The notes: generated by a model from the letters alone, not told the origin. Positions 18,777-27,638 are shown, counted from the first letter of the stretch. The stretch: DNA of 53,877 nt from Burkholderia pseudomultivorans (GCF_902499075.1 NZ_CABVPP010000052.1:1-53877); one strand, 5' to 3'. Program-made: numbers and translations.

Positions 18777-20512
18777 CCACGCCGCCCGCGATCGTGATCC
18801 TCGGCGCGGGCGCACTCGACACCGCGCGCCGCATCCAGGCCCGTTATCCGGGCGCGCAGGTGCACGGGCTCGCGTCGCGCGTCGCCGCCGACGTGCCGTT
18901 CGACGAACTCGGCGCGCATCTGCGCGAACTCTATGCGCGCGGGCTGCCGATCGTCGCGCTGTGCGCGGCCGGCATCGTGATTCGCTGCATCGCGCCCGCG
19001 CTGGCCGACAAGGGCGTCGAGCCGCCGGTGCTGGCGGTCGCCGAGGACGGCTCGGCCGTCGTGCCGCTGCTCGGCGGGCTGACGGGCGTCAACGCGATCG
19101 CGCGCGAGATCGCCGCGCAACTGGGCATCGCACCGGCGATCACGACGAGCGGCGAACTGCGTTTCGGCGCCTGCGTGCTCAATCCGCCGGACGGCTATGC
19201 GCTCGCCGATCTCGCGCAAGGCAAGCGCTTCGTGTCCGATCTGCTGGCAGGCGCGTCGACGCGCATCGACGGTGCGGCGCCGTGGCTCGACGACGTCGCG
19301 CTGCCGCGCGACGCGGCGGCCACGCATGCGATTCGCGTGAGCGCCGACGCATGGCGCGGCGCGCGCGACGAACTGGTGATTCATCCGCGCAGCGTGGTGG
19401 TCGGCGTCGACATGCCGGCCGCGCAGGCGGCCGAGCCGCTGGCCGCGCGGATCGAAGCGCTGCTCGATGCGCACGGGCTCGCACGGCCGGCGCTCGCGGC
19501 GATTGTCGCGCCGGCGTCGGCGATCGGCGACGCGGCGCTTGAAGAGGCCGCGCAAGCGCTGCACGTTGCGCTGCGCTTCGTCGATCCCGACACGCGGGAC
19601 GAAGCCGATACCGAAACGTCCGATACGCCCGGCACGCAGGCCGCCGCCCTGCTCGCCCGCGCCCTTCGCGTGCCGCATACGATGCGCGGCGCATCGAACG
19701 GCCTCGCATGCGCGGTCGCGCCGCATCCGGTCGATCCCGCCACGCTCGGTCGTGCGCGCGGCCGCCTCACCGTGCTCGGTCTCGGCCCCGGCGGCAGTGC
19801 GTGGCTGACGCCCGCTGCTCGCGCGGCGCTCGCCGATGCGACCGACATTCTCGGCTACACGACCTACGTGGACATGGCCGGCCCGTTCCGCGCGGACCAG
19901 CGCGTGCACGGCACCGACAATCGCGAGGAAATGCAACGGGCGCGCCACGCGTTCGAACTCGCGGCCGAAGGTCGGCGCATCGCGGTCGTGTCGTCGGGCG
20001 ATCCGGGCGTGTTCGCGATGGCCGCGGCCGTGCTCGAAGCGCTCGACGACACGCGCGACCCGCACTGGGCGACGGTCGACCTGCGCATCGAGCCCGGCAT
20101 CTCGGCGTCGCTCGCGACCGCCGCGCAGGCCGGCGCGCCGCTCGGCCACGACTTCTGCGCGATCTCGCTGTCGGACAACCTGAAGCCGTGGGACGTGATC
20201 GAGACGCGCCTGCGGCATGCCGCCGAGGCCGATCTCGTGATGGCGTTCTACAACCCGATCTCGCGCGCGCGACCGTGGCAGCTCGACCGCGCGCTCGAGA
20301 TCGTGCGCGCGCATCGCACGGCGAACACGGTCGTCGTTCTCGGCCGCGACATCGGCCGGCCCGGCGCGACGCTCGCGACGACGACGCTCGGCGCGCTGCG
20401 CAGCGACCAGGTCGACATGCGCACGATGGTGATCGTCGGCTCGTCGACGACGCGGCGTTTCGCGATCGGCGACGGGCGCGAATGGGTCTATACGCCGCGC
20501 TGGTATCGCTGA
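18773..20512 (+). CDS. cobJ: CbiG-CobJ fusion: precorrin-3B C17-methyltransferase with N-terminal CbiG-like region
   Basis: A 579-residue protein with two parts. Residues 1 to about 325 resemble CbiG: an N-domain with [24 protein letters not shown] and [18 protein letters not shown], then a CobE-like segment ([35 protein letters not shown]). From about 335, after a short linker, comes a complete CobJ methylase ([76 protein letters not shown]), which methylates C-17 with ring contraction. The ATG at 18773 overlaps the cobI stop as ATGA; an in-frame ATG at 18764 is the alternative. It ends the riboswitch operon, 28 bp from a convergent IclR gene. Confidence 0.93.
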   Translation: MTTPPAIVILGAGALDTARRIQARYPGAQVHGLASRVAADVPFDELGAHLRELYARGLPIVALCAAGIVIRCIAPALADKGVEPPVLAVAEDGSAVVPLLGGLTGVNAIAREIAAQLGIAPAITTSGELRFGACVLNPPDGYALADLAQGKRFVSDLLAGASTRIDGAAPWLDDVALPRDAAATHAIRVSADAWRGARDELVIHPRSVVVGVDMPAAQAAEPLAARIEALLDAHGLARPALAAIVAPASAIGDAALEEAAQALHVALRFVDPDTRDEADTETSDTPGTQAAALLARALRVPHTMRGASNGLACAVAPHPVDPATLGRARGRLTVLGLGPGGSAWLTPAARAALADATDILGYTTYVDMAGPFRADQRVHGTDNREEMQRARHAFELAAEGRRIAVVSSGDPGVFAMAAAVLEALDDTRDPHWATVDLRIEPGISASLATAAQAGAPLGHDFCAISLSDNLKPWDVIETRLRHAAEADLVMAFYNPISRARPWQLDRALEIVRAHRTANTVVVLGRDIGRPGATLATTTLGALRSDQVDMRTMVIVGSSTTRRFAIGDGREWVYTPRWYR

Positions 20513-20539
20513 ACGCGGCTTTCGCCGGCTCCGGGCGCG

Positions 20540-21283
20540 CTACGCGCGCGCCTGTTCGGCCAGCAGCCGCGCCTTCGCGTCGACGAGCAGTGCCGCATGC
20601 GCATTGCGATGCTGGCGAATCCGCTCGGTCGGGCCGACCACCGACAGCCCGTACCAGTCGCCGTCGAGCGGCAGCGCGACCGCGAGCGCCGACAGTTCGG
20701 GCGCGCTTTCGCCGAAATTCTCGGCCCAGCCCTGTTCGCGAAACGGCGCGGTCTGCGCGACGAGCGCCGGCAGGTCGTGCACGGTCGCGTCGGTGAAGCG
20801 CTCGAACGACAGTTGCGCGCCGAGCGTCTGCTGCGCGTCGGCCGGCAGCTCCGCGAAGATCGCCTTGCCGATCGAGTTCGCATGCAGCGGGCGCAGTTCG
20901 CCCGGCTGGCGCGTATAGCGGATCGCCTGCTCCGACTCGACGACGTCGAGATACGTGACCGACGTGCCCTGGATCTTGCCGAGCACGGCCGTCTCGCGGC
21001 TCGCGTCGCGCAGCGCGACGAGATGCGGATGCACCATGTCGACGACCGGATCGGTTGCGTCGATCGCGGCGGCGATCGTCTGCAAACGCCGCGTCGGATA
21101 GTAGCCGCCGCGCTTGCGCACTTCGTACAGATAGCCGCGGCTGACCAGCGTGCGCGCCATCGCGAGGCAGCTCGACGCCGGCACGTTCAGCAGGCGCGCG
21201 AGTTCGGTGAGCGGCAGCGGCCGCCGTTCGGCGGCGAACAGCTCGAACAGGTCGAGCGTGCGGGCAACGAGTTTGACGTCCAT
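20540..21283 (-). CDS. IclR-family transcriptional regulator
   Basis: A 247-residue regulator. The N-terminal winged helix is seen in ARTLDLFELFAAERRPLPLTELARLLNVPASSCLAMARTLVSRGYL. The C-terminal IclR effector domain follows, with the linker helix and the ligand-pocket blocks LRPLHANSIGKAIFAELPA and LSALAVALPLDGDWYGLSVVGP. It lies 60 bp downstream of the acyl-CoA dehydrogenase in the same direction as the CoA-transferase/transporter set and is the likely regulator of that set. A decayed fragment of a related gene lies at 26248-26332. Confidence 0.9.
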   Translation of the reverse strand: MDVKLVARTLDLFELFAAERRPLPLTELARLLNVPASSCLAMARTLVSRGYLYEVRKRGGYYPTRRLQTIAAAIDATDPVVDMVHPHLVALRDASRETAVLGKIQGTSVTYLDVVESEQAIRYTRQPGELRPLHANSIGKAIFAELPADAQQTLGAQLSFERFTDATVHDLPALVAQTAPFREQGWAENFGESAPELSALAVALPLDGDWYGLSVVGPTERIRQHRNAHAALLVDAKARLLAEQARA

Positions 21284-21343
21284 GACGAGCGCTTGAAACG
21301 GAACGGGAATTCGCGCGCCGCAACGGCCGCCGCGTCGGTACGG

Positions 21344-22510
21344 TCAGTACGACTTCGGCAGCCCGAGCACCTTTTCCGCGATGTAGCACAGGATCAGTTG
21401 CGGGCTCACGGGCGCGAGCCTCGGAATCATACACTCGCGCAGGTAGCGCTCGACGTGGTATTCCTTCGCGTAGCCCATCCCGCCGTGCGTCGCGACGGCC
21501 GTCTGGCAGGCCTGGAACGCCGCTTCCGCGCCGAGGTATTTCGCGGCGTTCGCCTCCGCGCCGCACGGCTGCCCGGCGTCGTAGCGCGTCGCCGCCTTCA
21601 TCACCATCAGCCACGCGGCCTCGAGCTGCATCCATGCCTGCGCGAGCGGATGCTGGATCGCCTGGTTCTGCCCGATCGGCCGGCCGAACACGACGCGTTC
21701 CTGCGCATACTGCGTCGCGCGGCGCAGCGCGGCCTGCCCGAGCCCGATCGCTTCGGCTGCGATCAGGATCCGCTCGGGATTCAGCCCGTGCAGCAGATAG
21801 CGGAAGCCTTCGCCTTCGTTGCCGATCAGGTCGTCGCGCGGCACGCGCAGGTTGTCGATGAACAGCATGTTCGAATCGACCGCCTTGCGGCCCATTTTCT
21901 CGATCTCGCGCACCTCGACGTGCGCGCGGTCGAGTTCGGTATAGAACAGGCTCAACCCGTCGGTCGGCCGGGCGACCTGGTCGAGCGGCGTCGTGCGCGC
22001 GATGATCAGCATCCGGTTCGCGACCTGCGCGGTCGAGATCCAGATCTTGCGGCCGCTCAGCACGTAGTGGTCGCCGTCGCGGCGCGCCTGCGTGCTCAGG
22101 TGCGTCGTGTCGAGGCCCGCGTCGGGCTCGGTCACCGCGAAGCACGCCTTGTCGCGCCCGGCGATCAGCGGCGGCAGGAAGCGCGCCTTCTGCGCATCGC
22201 TGCCGAACACCTGCACGGGATTCAGCCCGAAGATGTTCATATGCACGGCCGACGCGCCCGACAGGCCCGCGCCCGATGCGCTGATGGTGCGCATCATCAG
22301 CGCGGCCTCGGTCATGCCGAGCCCGGCGCCGCCGTACGCCGGGTCCATCGCGATGCCGAGCCAGCCGGCCTCGGCGAGCGCCGCGTGGAAGTCGTCGGGA
22401 AACCCGCCTGCGCGATCGCGCTCGAGCCAGTATTCGTCGCCGAAGCGCGCGCAGATTTTCTCGATCGCGCTTTCGATTGCGCGCTGGTCGTCGGTCAGGT
22501 CGAACTGCAT
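21344..22510 (-). CDS. Acyl-CoA dehydrogenase family protein
   Basis: A 388-residue FAD enzyme expected to introduce an alpha-beta double bond into an acyl-CoA. The flavin-binding blocks CFAVTEPDAGLDTTHLSTQA and KIWISTAQVANRMLI, the GRPIGQNQAIQHPLAQ helix and the C-terminal ATHGGMGYAKEYHVERYLRE block are present. The usual C-terminal catalytic Glu position reads RLAPVSP with no acid. Glu246 in GLNPERILI aligns with the alternative catalytic base of isovaleryl-CoA dehydrogenases, so it may be that type. GGGAGAG precedes the ATG. The gene is 37 bp after the CitMHS transporter, suggesting a common pathway. Confidence 0.9.
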   Translation of the reverse strand: MQFDLTDDQRAIESAIEKICARFGDEYWLERDRAGGFPDDFHAALAEAGWLGIAMDPAYGGAGLGMTEAALMMRTISASGAGLSGASAVHMNIFGLNPVQVFGSDAQKARFLPPLIAGRDKACFAVTEPDAGLDTTHLSTQARRDGDHYVLSGRKIWISTAQVANRMLIIARTTPLDQVARPTDGLSLFYTELDRAHVEVREIEKMGRKAVDSNMLFIDNLRVPRDDLIGNEGEGFRYLLHGLNPERILIAAEAIGLGQAALRRATQYAQERVVFGRPIGQNQAIQHPLAQAWMQLEAAWLMVMKAATRYDAGQPCGAEANAAKYLGAEAAFQACQTAVATHGGMGYAKEYHVERYLRECMIPRLAPVSPQLILCYIAEKVLGLPKSY

Positions 22511-22547
22511 GGACTGCTCTCCCGGGAAACGCGAGCGGCCGCGCCGC

Positions 22548-23849
22548 TCATAACGGAAACACGCCCGTCGCGACCGCGGCGAACACCATCAGCACGGTGG
22601 CGGCGAACAGGAACGGAATCGTGAATTTCTGGTGCTCGGCAAGCTCGACGCCGGTCAGGCCGACGATCAGGAACGTCGCGGGCGTCAGCGGGCTCACCGG
22701 AAAGCCGGTCGTCATCTGGCCGAGCAGCGCGGCCTGCGCCATCTGGATCGGCGGCACGCCGAGCAGCTTCGCGCTTTCCGCGAGCACCGGCAGCACGCCG
22801 AAATAGAACGAATCGGGATCGAACAGCAGGCTGAGCGGCATCGACAGCAGCCCGAGCACGAACGGCATGTGGCGCGCATGCTCGACCGGCACGTGCGCGA
22901 CGACGACCTCGGCCATCGCCTTCAGCATCCCGGTGCCGGACATGATGCCGGTGAACGCGCCCGCCGCGAGCAGCACGCTGGCCATCATCAGTGCGGCCTT
23001 CGCATGCGCGTCGATGCGCTCGCGCTGCGCCTGCACGTCCGGATAATTGATCACGAGCGCGGCGACCGTGCCGAGCATGAACATCACCATCGGATCGACG
23101 ATGCCCGACACCAGCGTGACGAGCACGACCAGCGTCAGCACGAGGTTCACCGCGAAGCGGTCGGGGCGGCGCAGCGCACGTTCGGCGTCGCTCAGCTCGC
23201 GCGGCGCGATCGCCATCGAGGCCGCGCCCGCGCGGTCGAGCCCGAGCCGCTTCGCCTCGCGCACGCCGAGCACCCACGCGGTGCCGAACACGAACGCGAG
23301 CCCGACGAGTTGCACCGGGATCATCGGCATGAAGATCGCGGAACCCGGGATATGCAGCGCCGCCGAGGCGCGCAGCATCGGCCCGACCCACGGCAGGAAG
23401 TTGACGCCGGCCGCCATCGACGCGACGCATGCGAGGATCCGGCGGTCCATCCCGAGCCGCGTATAGAGCGGCATCATCGCGGGCAGCGTGACGAGGAACG
23501 TCACCGCGCCCGAACCGTCCAGGTGGATCAGCAGCGCGAGCAGTGCCGAGCCCACCACGATGCGCGGCGGATGGCAGCCGATCACGCGCAGCACGCCGGC
23601 GATGATCGGGTCGAGCATCCCCGCATCGGTGAGGATCCCGAAAAATAGAATCGCAAAAACGAACATGCCGGCGATCGGCCCGATGTTCTGCACGCCGTGC
23701 ACGATGAACTTGCCGGTCGTCAAGCCGAAACCGGCCGCGAGCGACGCGGCTACCGGCACGACGATCAGCGCGACGAGCGGCGACAGCCGCTTCGTGATGA
23801 TCAGGCCGAACAGCGCGACGATGGCGATCGCGCCGATCCAAGCGAGCAT
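22548..23849 (-). CDS. CitMHS-family tricarboxylate/proton symporter
   Basis: A 433-residue inner-membrane transporter with about 12 hydrophobic helices. MFVFAILFFGILTDAGMLDPII, LIHLDGSGAVTFLVTLPAMMPLY and LFDPDSFYFGVLPVLAE are characteristic blocks of the citrate-Mg2+/H+ (CitMHS) family. AGGAGA lies upstream of the ATG at 23849, which selects this start within a much longer open frame. It lies between a CaiB-type CoA-transferase and an acyl-CoA dehydrogenase, so it probably imports the di- or tricarboxylic acid these enzymes process. The exact substrate is inference. Confidence 0.9.
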   Translation of the reverse strand: MLAWIGAIAIVALFGLIITKRLSPLVALIVVPVAASLAAGFGLTTGKFIVHGVQNIGPIAGMFVFAILFFGILTDAGMLDPIIAGVLRVIGCHPPRIVVGSALLALLIHLDGSGAVTFLVTLPAMMPLYTRLGMDRRILACVASMAAGVNFLPWVGPMLRASAALHIPGSAIFMPMIPVQLVGLAFVFGTAWVLGVREAKRLGLDRAGAASMAIAPRELSDAERALRRPDRFAVNLVLTLVVLVTLVSGIVDPMVMFMLGTVAALVINYPDVQAQRERIDAHAKAALMMASVLLAAGAFTGIMSGTGMLKAMAEVVVAHVPVEHARHMPFVLGLLSMPLSLLFDPDSFYFGVLPVLAESAKLLGVPPIQMAQAALLGQMTTGFPVSPLTPATFLIVGLTGVELAEHQKFTIPFLFAATVLMVFAAVATGVFPL

Positions 23850-23965
23850 GATGCGTCTCCTGTTGCGCCGGCCGCGCATCGCGCGCGGGACCGGCAAGGT
23901 GTCGGAATGCGGCGCGGCATGCGCGCCGGTGCAGCGCCGCCGGGCGCCGTAATGCGCAATGGCGG

Positions 23966-25117
23966 TCAGTCCGGATGCGTGTCGTGGTCGGCGAATACCT
24001 GCGCCGCGTGTTCGTTCAGCGCGGGCGGCGGCCGCCGGTACGTGGCCGGCGTGCGGCCGAGCTTGATCGGCGACGCGATGCCGCGGTGCGCGCCCAGCTC
24101 GACTTTCATCGCACGATGCGCGACATGCGGGTGATCGAGCGCCGCGTCGAGCCCGAGCACCGGCGCGCACGGCACGCCGCTGCGCATCAGCCGCTCGGCG
24201 AGCGCCGCGCCGTCGTGTCGGGCCAGCGCCGCTTCGAGCAGCGCGCGCAGCGCGGCGCGGTTCGTGCTGCGCGCGCGATTGTCGGCGAAGCGCGGATCGT
24301 CGAGCCAGTCGCGCGTGCCGAGCACGTCGCACAGCGCCGCGAACTGGCCGTTGTTGCCGACCGCGAGGAACACGTCGACGCTCGCCGTCGGAAAGCTGTC
24401 GTACGGCGTGATGTTCGGGTGCGCGTTGCCGGTGCGCGCGGGCGTCCGGCCCGAGTGGAAGTAGTTCGGCGTATGCGGATGCAGGATCGACAGCGCGCAG
24501 TCGAACAGCGTCGCTTCGACGAACTGGCCGCGGCCGCTGCGGTCGCGTTCGCGCAGCGCCATCAGCACGCCGAGCGCCGCGTTCAGACCCGTGACCAGAT
24601 CGACGATCGGCACGCCGACGCGCAACGGCGCACCGCCCGCCTCGCCGTTCACGCTCATCAGCCCGGCCAGCGCCTGCACGGCCGCATCGTAGCCGGGCAG
24701 CCCGCCGAGCGGGCCGTCCGCGCCGAAGCCCGACACGCGGCAATGGACGAGCCGCGGGAAGCGCGCGTGCAGCGTGTCGAAGCCGAGGCCCCAGCGCTCC
24801 ATCGTGCCGATCCGGAAGTTCTCGACGATCGCGTCGGCATGCTCGAGCAGCGCGAGCAGCCGCTCGCGATCGGCGGGCTGCGTCAGGTCGAGCGCGACGC
24901 CGAGCTTGTTGCGATTCACGCCGAGGAAGTACGACGCGGTATCGCCGTCGAACGGCGGGCCCCAGGTACGCGTCTCGTCGCCGGACGGCGGCTCGACCTT
25001 GATCACTTCCGCGCCGTGGTCGGCGAGGATCTGCGTCGCGTACGGGCCGCCCAGCACCCGCGACAGATCGATGATGCGCAATCCCGCCAGCGCGCCCTGC
25101 TGCTCGTGTTCCGTCAT
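23966..25117 (-). CDS. CaiB/BaiF family (class III) CoA-transferase
   Basis: A 383-residue enzyme that moves CoA between carboxylic acids. The family start LAGLRIIDLSRVLGGPYATQILADHGAEVIKVEPP is followed by FLGVNRNKLGVALDL. The catalytic Asp is expected in the segment LPGYDAAVQALAGLMSVNG (about residue 166). Later blocks PTASVDVFLAVGNNGQFAALC and VPCAPVLGLDAALDHPHV are also typical. GCAGGAG precedes the ATG. It is the first gene of the leftward set CoA-transferase, transporter, dehydrogenase, IclR, preceded by an AT-rich inverted repeat that may be the operator. Confidence 0.92.
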   Translation of the reverse strand: MTEHEQQGALAGLRIIDLSRVLGGPYATQILADHGAEVIKVEPPSGDETRTWGPPFDGDTASYFLGVNRNKLGVALDLTQPADRERLLALLEHADAIVENFRIGTMERWGLGFDTLHARFPRLVHCRVSGFGADGPLGGLPGYDAAVQALAGLMSVNGEAGGAPLRVGVPIVDLVTGLNAALGVLMALRERDRSGRGQFVEATLFDCALSILHPHTPNYFHSGRTPARTGNAHPNITPYDSFPTASVDVFLAVGNNGQFAALCDVLGTRDWLDDPRFADNRARSTNRAALRALLEAALARHDGAALAERLMRSGVPCAPVLGLDAALDHPHVAHRAMKVELGAHRGIASPIKLGRTPATYRRPPPALNEHAAQVFADHDTHPD

Positions 25118-25203
25118 GCGTCTCGCTCCTGCTTCCGGTGGATCGGATCGCCGGTGATGCCGGACGGCGGTGCTGCGGCACGCCGTTCCGGCCTCGACGA
25201 ATA

Positions 25204-25239
25204 ATTCTTGTGTGTGAATTTATATTCATGTACGAGAAT
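25204..25239. promoter_or_regulatory. AT-rich imperfect inverted repeat upstream of the CoA-transferase
   Basis: ATTCTTGTGTGTGAAT (25204-25219) and ATTCATGTACGAGAAT (25224-25239) are inverted copies with 12 of 16 positions matching around a 4-bp centre. The site lies 87 bp before the CoA-transferase ATG in an AT-rich island within GC-rich DNA. It is a candidate IclR operator and promoter region. Confidence 0.5.
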
Positions 25240-25390
25240 TTTATTGTCAAGCCCGGATGTGCCCGCCCCGGCATCGCGCGCGGTACCGGAACGCCGGCTG
25301 CCCCGCCTCGGTTACGTGGCGGTTGCGGCGACGTCCCGCCGTTCGTTAAGCTGGCGAAAAAACGTTCCCCTCGAGACAAGCGGAGATTTC

Positions 25391-25636
25391 ATGAAACGCA
25401 TGCTGCTGGCTGCCGTCATGCTGGCGTCGACACTGGGCGTCGGACACGCACAGACCCAGACTTTCCACTTCGGCGAAGGACAGGCCGCGCCGCAGGCAGG
25501 CGCACCCACGGCCCGCCCCGCGCCTGCGCGCCGGCATGTGGCGCCGCCTGCGCGCCCGCACCGACACGCGGTTCACAAACGGCGCCATGCGCGGCATGTG
25601 AAACCGACGCGCGGCGGGCTCTACACGCGTTCGTGA
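25391..25636 (+). CDS. Small exported His/Arg/Pro-rich peptide
   Basis: An 81-residue protein with a signal peptide (MKRMLLAAVMLASTLGVGHA, cleavage GHA-QT). The mature 60 residues are basic and low in complexity: a proline/alanine stretch, then many His and Arg residues (RRHVAPPARPHRHAVHKRRHARH). GGAG lies upstream of the ATG. Such peptides could bind metals or act at the cell envelope, but I know no function. The 174 bp that follow up to the Nudix gene hold nothing else I can support. Confidence 0.65.
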   Translation: MKRMLLAAVMLASTLGVGHAQTQTFHFGEGQAAPQAGAPTARPAPARRHVAPPARPHRHAVHKRRHARHVKPTRGGLYTRS

Positions 25637-25810
25637 CGGCACGCGCGTTGCGCGCCCCGACGCACGGAACTGTCATAAACGGTGGGTAAGATCGGCGCGG
25701 CTGCCTGCATGCCGCGTCACCGTTCATGCCGATCGGTTTTCGATCATCGGATCGGCGACGCCCGGCCGATGCGCAATTTTTTCCACGCTTGAGCACCTGT
25801 TTTACCGAAC

Positions 25811-26224
25811 ATGAGTACCGGGCCGGACACTGTCAAGGAAAGAGCCACGATCGTTTGCCGCCAGCGCAGCAGCGTGCTGCTGGTCGCCCGCACCGCGTCG
25901 CGCTGGGCGCTGCCGGGCGGCACGATCCGGAGAGGAGAAACCCCGCTGGAGGCCGCGCAGCGCGAGCTGGCGGAGGAAACGCGGCTGGAAGGGCTGGCGC
26001 TGCACTATGCGGTGCAGTTCGGCGGGCTGATGAAACTGCACCATGTGTTCGTCGCCGACGTGCCGAAGCAACTGATCCCGCGCGCGAGCAACGAGATCGT
26101 CCGCTGCAAGTGGTTTGCGATCGAGCGGCTCGAGACGCTGCATACGAGCGTGCCGACGCGCAAGATCGTCGAACTGCTGCGGCTCGACCTGCTCAGCGGG
26201 TTGCCGGAGGATTCGACGGTTTGA
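25811..26224 (+). CDS. Nudix hydrolase
   Basis: A 137-residue pyrophosphohydrolase of nucleoside-diphosphate-type substrates. The Nudix box is GTIRRGETPLEAAQRELAEE followed by TRL, which supplies the catalytic REL-x-EE metal ligands. The consensus Gly after EE-x is an Arg here (EETRL instead of EETGL). The beta-strand before it (SVLLVARTASRWALPGG) and the later FVADVPKQLIPRASNEIVRCKWF fit the fold. The substrate cannot be predicted. It stands alone, followed by a relic of an IclR gene on the other strand. Confidence 0.87.
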   Translation: MSTGPDTVKERATIVCRQRSSVLLVARTASRWALPGGTIRRGETPLEAAQRELAEETRLEGLALHYAVQFGGLMKLHHVFVADVPKQLIPRASNEIVRCKWFAIERLETLHTSVPTRKIVELLRLDLLSGLPEDSTV

Positions 26225-26247
26225 GCGTGTGGGCACTGCGCGCCGCT

Positions 26248-26332
26248 CGCGAGCGAGTTCCACGAAGATCGCGTTGCCGATCGAGTTCTCATGCGGCGGC
26301 CGAAACTCACCCGATCGACGCATGCAGCGTAT
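26248..26332 (-). pseudogene. IclR-family regulator fragment
   Basis: The minus-strand translation IRCMRRSGEFRPPHENSIG continuing NAIFVELAR aligns over about 27 residues with IRYTRQPGELRPLHANSIG and KAIFAELPA of the intact IclR protein at 20540-21283. At the DNA level 26262-26294 and 20853-20885 match at about 31 of 33 bases. Nothing else of the gene is recognisable on either side, so this is a relic of a lost paralogue between the Nudix and DUF1993 genes. Confidence 0.6.
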
Positions 26333-26387
26333 CCCTGCCTGCATCACTGCTCCGTGTTACCGCCGCCGGATCGCCTGCTGCTCCGTC

Positions 26388-26960
26388 TCACCCCTGCGGA
26401 ATCGTGCCCGGCCGCACATAGGCCAGCATGTGCGGCACGTAATCGGCCTTGCCGAGATCGACGCCGTGATGGCGCAGGATCGCGTAAGCCGTAATCGCGT
26501 GGAAGTAGAACTGCGGCAGCGCCCAGTCGCGCGCGTATTGCTCGCCTGTCATGTCGAACGCAATGCCGTTCGGCAGTTCGAGCGCGATCGGCGATGCGGC
26601 TCCGCCGTCGAGCGCATCCGGTGCGAGTTCGCCGAGAAACGCGAGCGTGCCCGCGAGGATTCCCTGCGCATCGCCGAGCGAGCCCGGCTGTGCATCGGCA
26701 TGCCAGCCGGCCTGCCGCAACGCGAGCAGCGGTTCCGGCAGCGGCTCGCCGCGCAGCCGGTGCACGGGCTCCATCGCCTGAAAACACGAGAACCGGACCT
26801 GGGCGGCAAGCGGATACATGTCGGGCGCGAGCTTCAGCGTCATCAGCGCATCGGGATCGCCGCCGGTCGCGCGCCAGTGCGCGACCGCCTTGTCGAGCCA
26901 CGTGGATTGCGCGCGCAGCAGCTGGCTGAACGTCGGAACGAGAAGTTGAGTCGGTGACAC
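26388..26960 (-). CDS. DUF1993 family protein
   Basis: A 190-residue protein of the DinB-like helical superfamily branch DUF1993. It starts SPTQLLVPTFSQLLRAQSTWLDKA and contains LAPDMYPLAAQVRFSCFQA, DALDGG and QYARDWALPQFYFHAITAYAILRHHGVDLGKADY, all typical of the family, which has no defined activity. The start is a GTG at 26960 with GGAGGG six bases upstream; no ATG fits. It appears to be monocistronic. Confidence 0.83.
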   Translation of the reverse strand: MSPTQLLVPTFSQLLRAQSTWLDKAVAHWRATGGDPDALMTLKLAPDMYPLAAQVRFSCFQAMEPVHRLRGEPLPEPLLALRQAGWHADAQPGSLGDAQGILAGTLAFLGELAPDALDGGAASPIALELPNGIAFDMTGEQYARDWALPQFYFHAITAYAILRHHGVDLGKADYVPHMLAYVRPGTIPQG

Positions 26961-27100
26961 GCGCGCCCTCCACAGGATGATCGAACTCGTCACGATAGCA
27001 GCATCGGCGCCATGGCGCATCGTCGCGGCGCGGGCAGCAGCGTACGAAAATATCGCGTCACAACGCCGACGGCGCCGGCCGCGCGCGCGGCACCGTCGCG

Positions 27101-27553
27101 TTACGGCCCGCGGCGCCGCGCGAGAAATCGGTCGAGCTGCGCCGCGAACGCGTTGCCGTCGCGTGCGCTGAACGGCGCGGGGCCGCCGGTGTCGATGCCG
27201 GCGCTGCGCAGCTGATCCATCATCGCGCGCGTCGACAGACGTTCTTCGATGTTGTCGCGGCTGAACCAGTTTCCGCGCGGATCGAGCGCGAATGCGCCCT
27301 TGTCGAGCACGGCCGCGGCCAGCGGAATGTCGGCCGTGATCACGAGGTCGCCCGTCGCGGCCAACTCGACGATCCGCGCGTCGGCCGCGTCGAAGCCGGC
27401 CGGCACCTGCAGCGCGCGAATGAACGGCGACGGCGGCGTACGCAGAAACTGGTTCGCGACCAGCGTCACGCAGATCTCGGTGCGCCGCGCGGCGCGAAAC
27501 AGCATCTCCTTGATGACGGCGGGACACGCGTCGGCATCGACGAGCACTTGCAT
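27101..27553 (-). CDS. YaiI/YqxD family protein (DUF188)
   Basis: A 150-residue protein of the UPF0178 family, with a PIN-like fold. The acidic start [18 protein letters not shown], the central [28 protein letters not shown] and [17 protein letters not shown] are the conserved blocks. Acidic residues at positions 6, 8 and about 68-72 suggest a metal-dependent nuclease-like site, but function is not established for the family. It is leftward like the chelatase genes, 85 bp beyond the VWA stop. Confidence 0.9.
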   Translation of the reverse strand: MQVLVDADACPAVIKEMLFRAARRTEICVTLVANQFLRTPPSPFIRALQVPAGFDAADARIVELAATGDLVITADIPLAAAVLDKGAFALDPRGNWFSRDNIEERLSTRAMMDQLRSAGIDTGGPAPFSARDGNAFAAQLDRFLARRRGP

Positions 27554-27638
27554 GGCGGAATTTCCATTGAAGACGAGCGGCGATCATAGCGTACGCCGCG
27601 CATCGGCCTCGCGCGCGAACCGATCCATTCGCCCGCGT

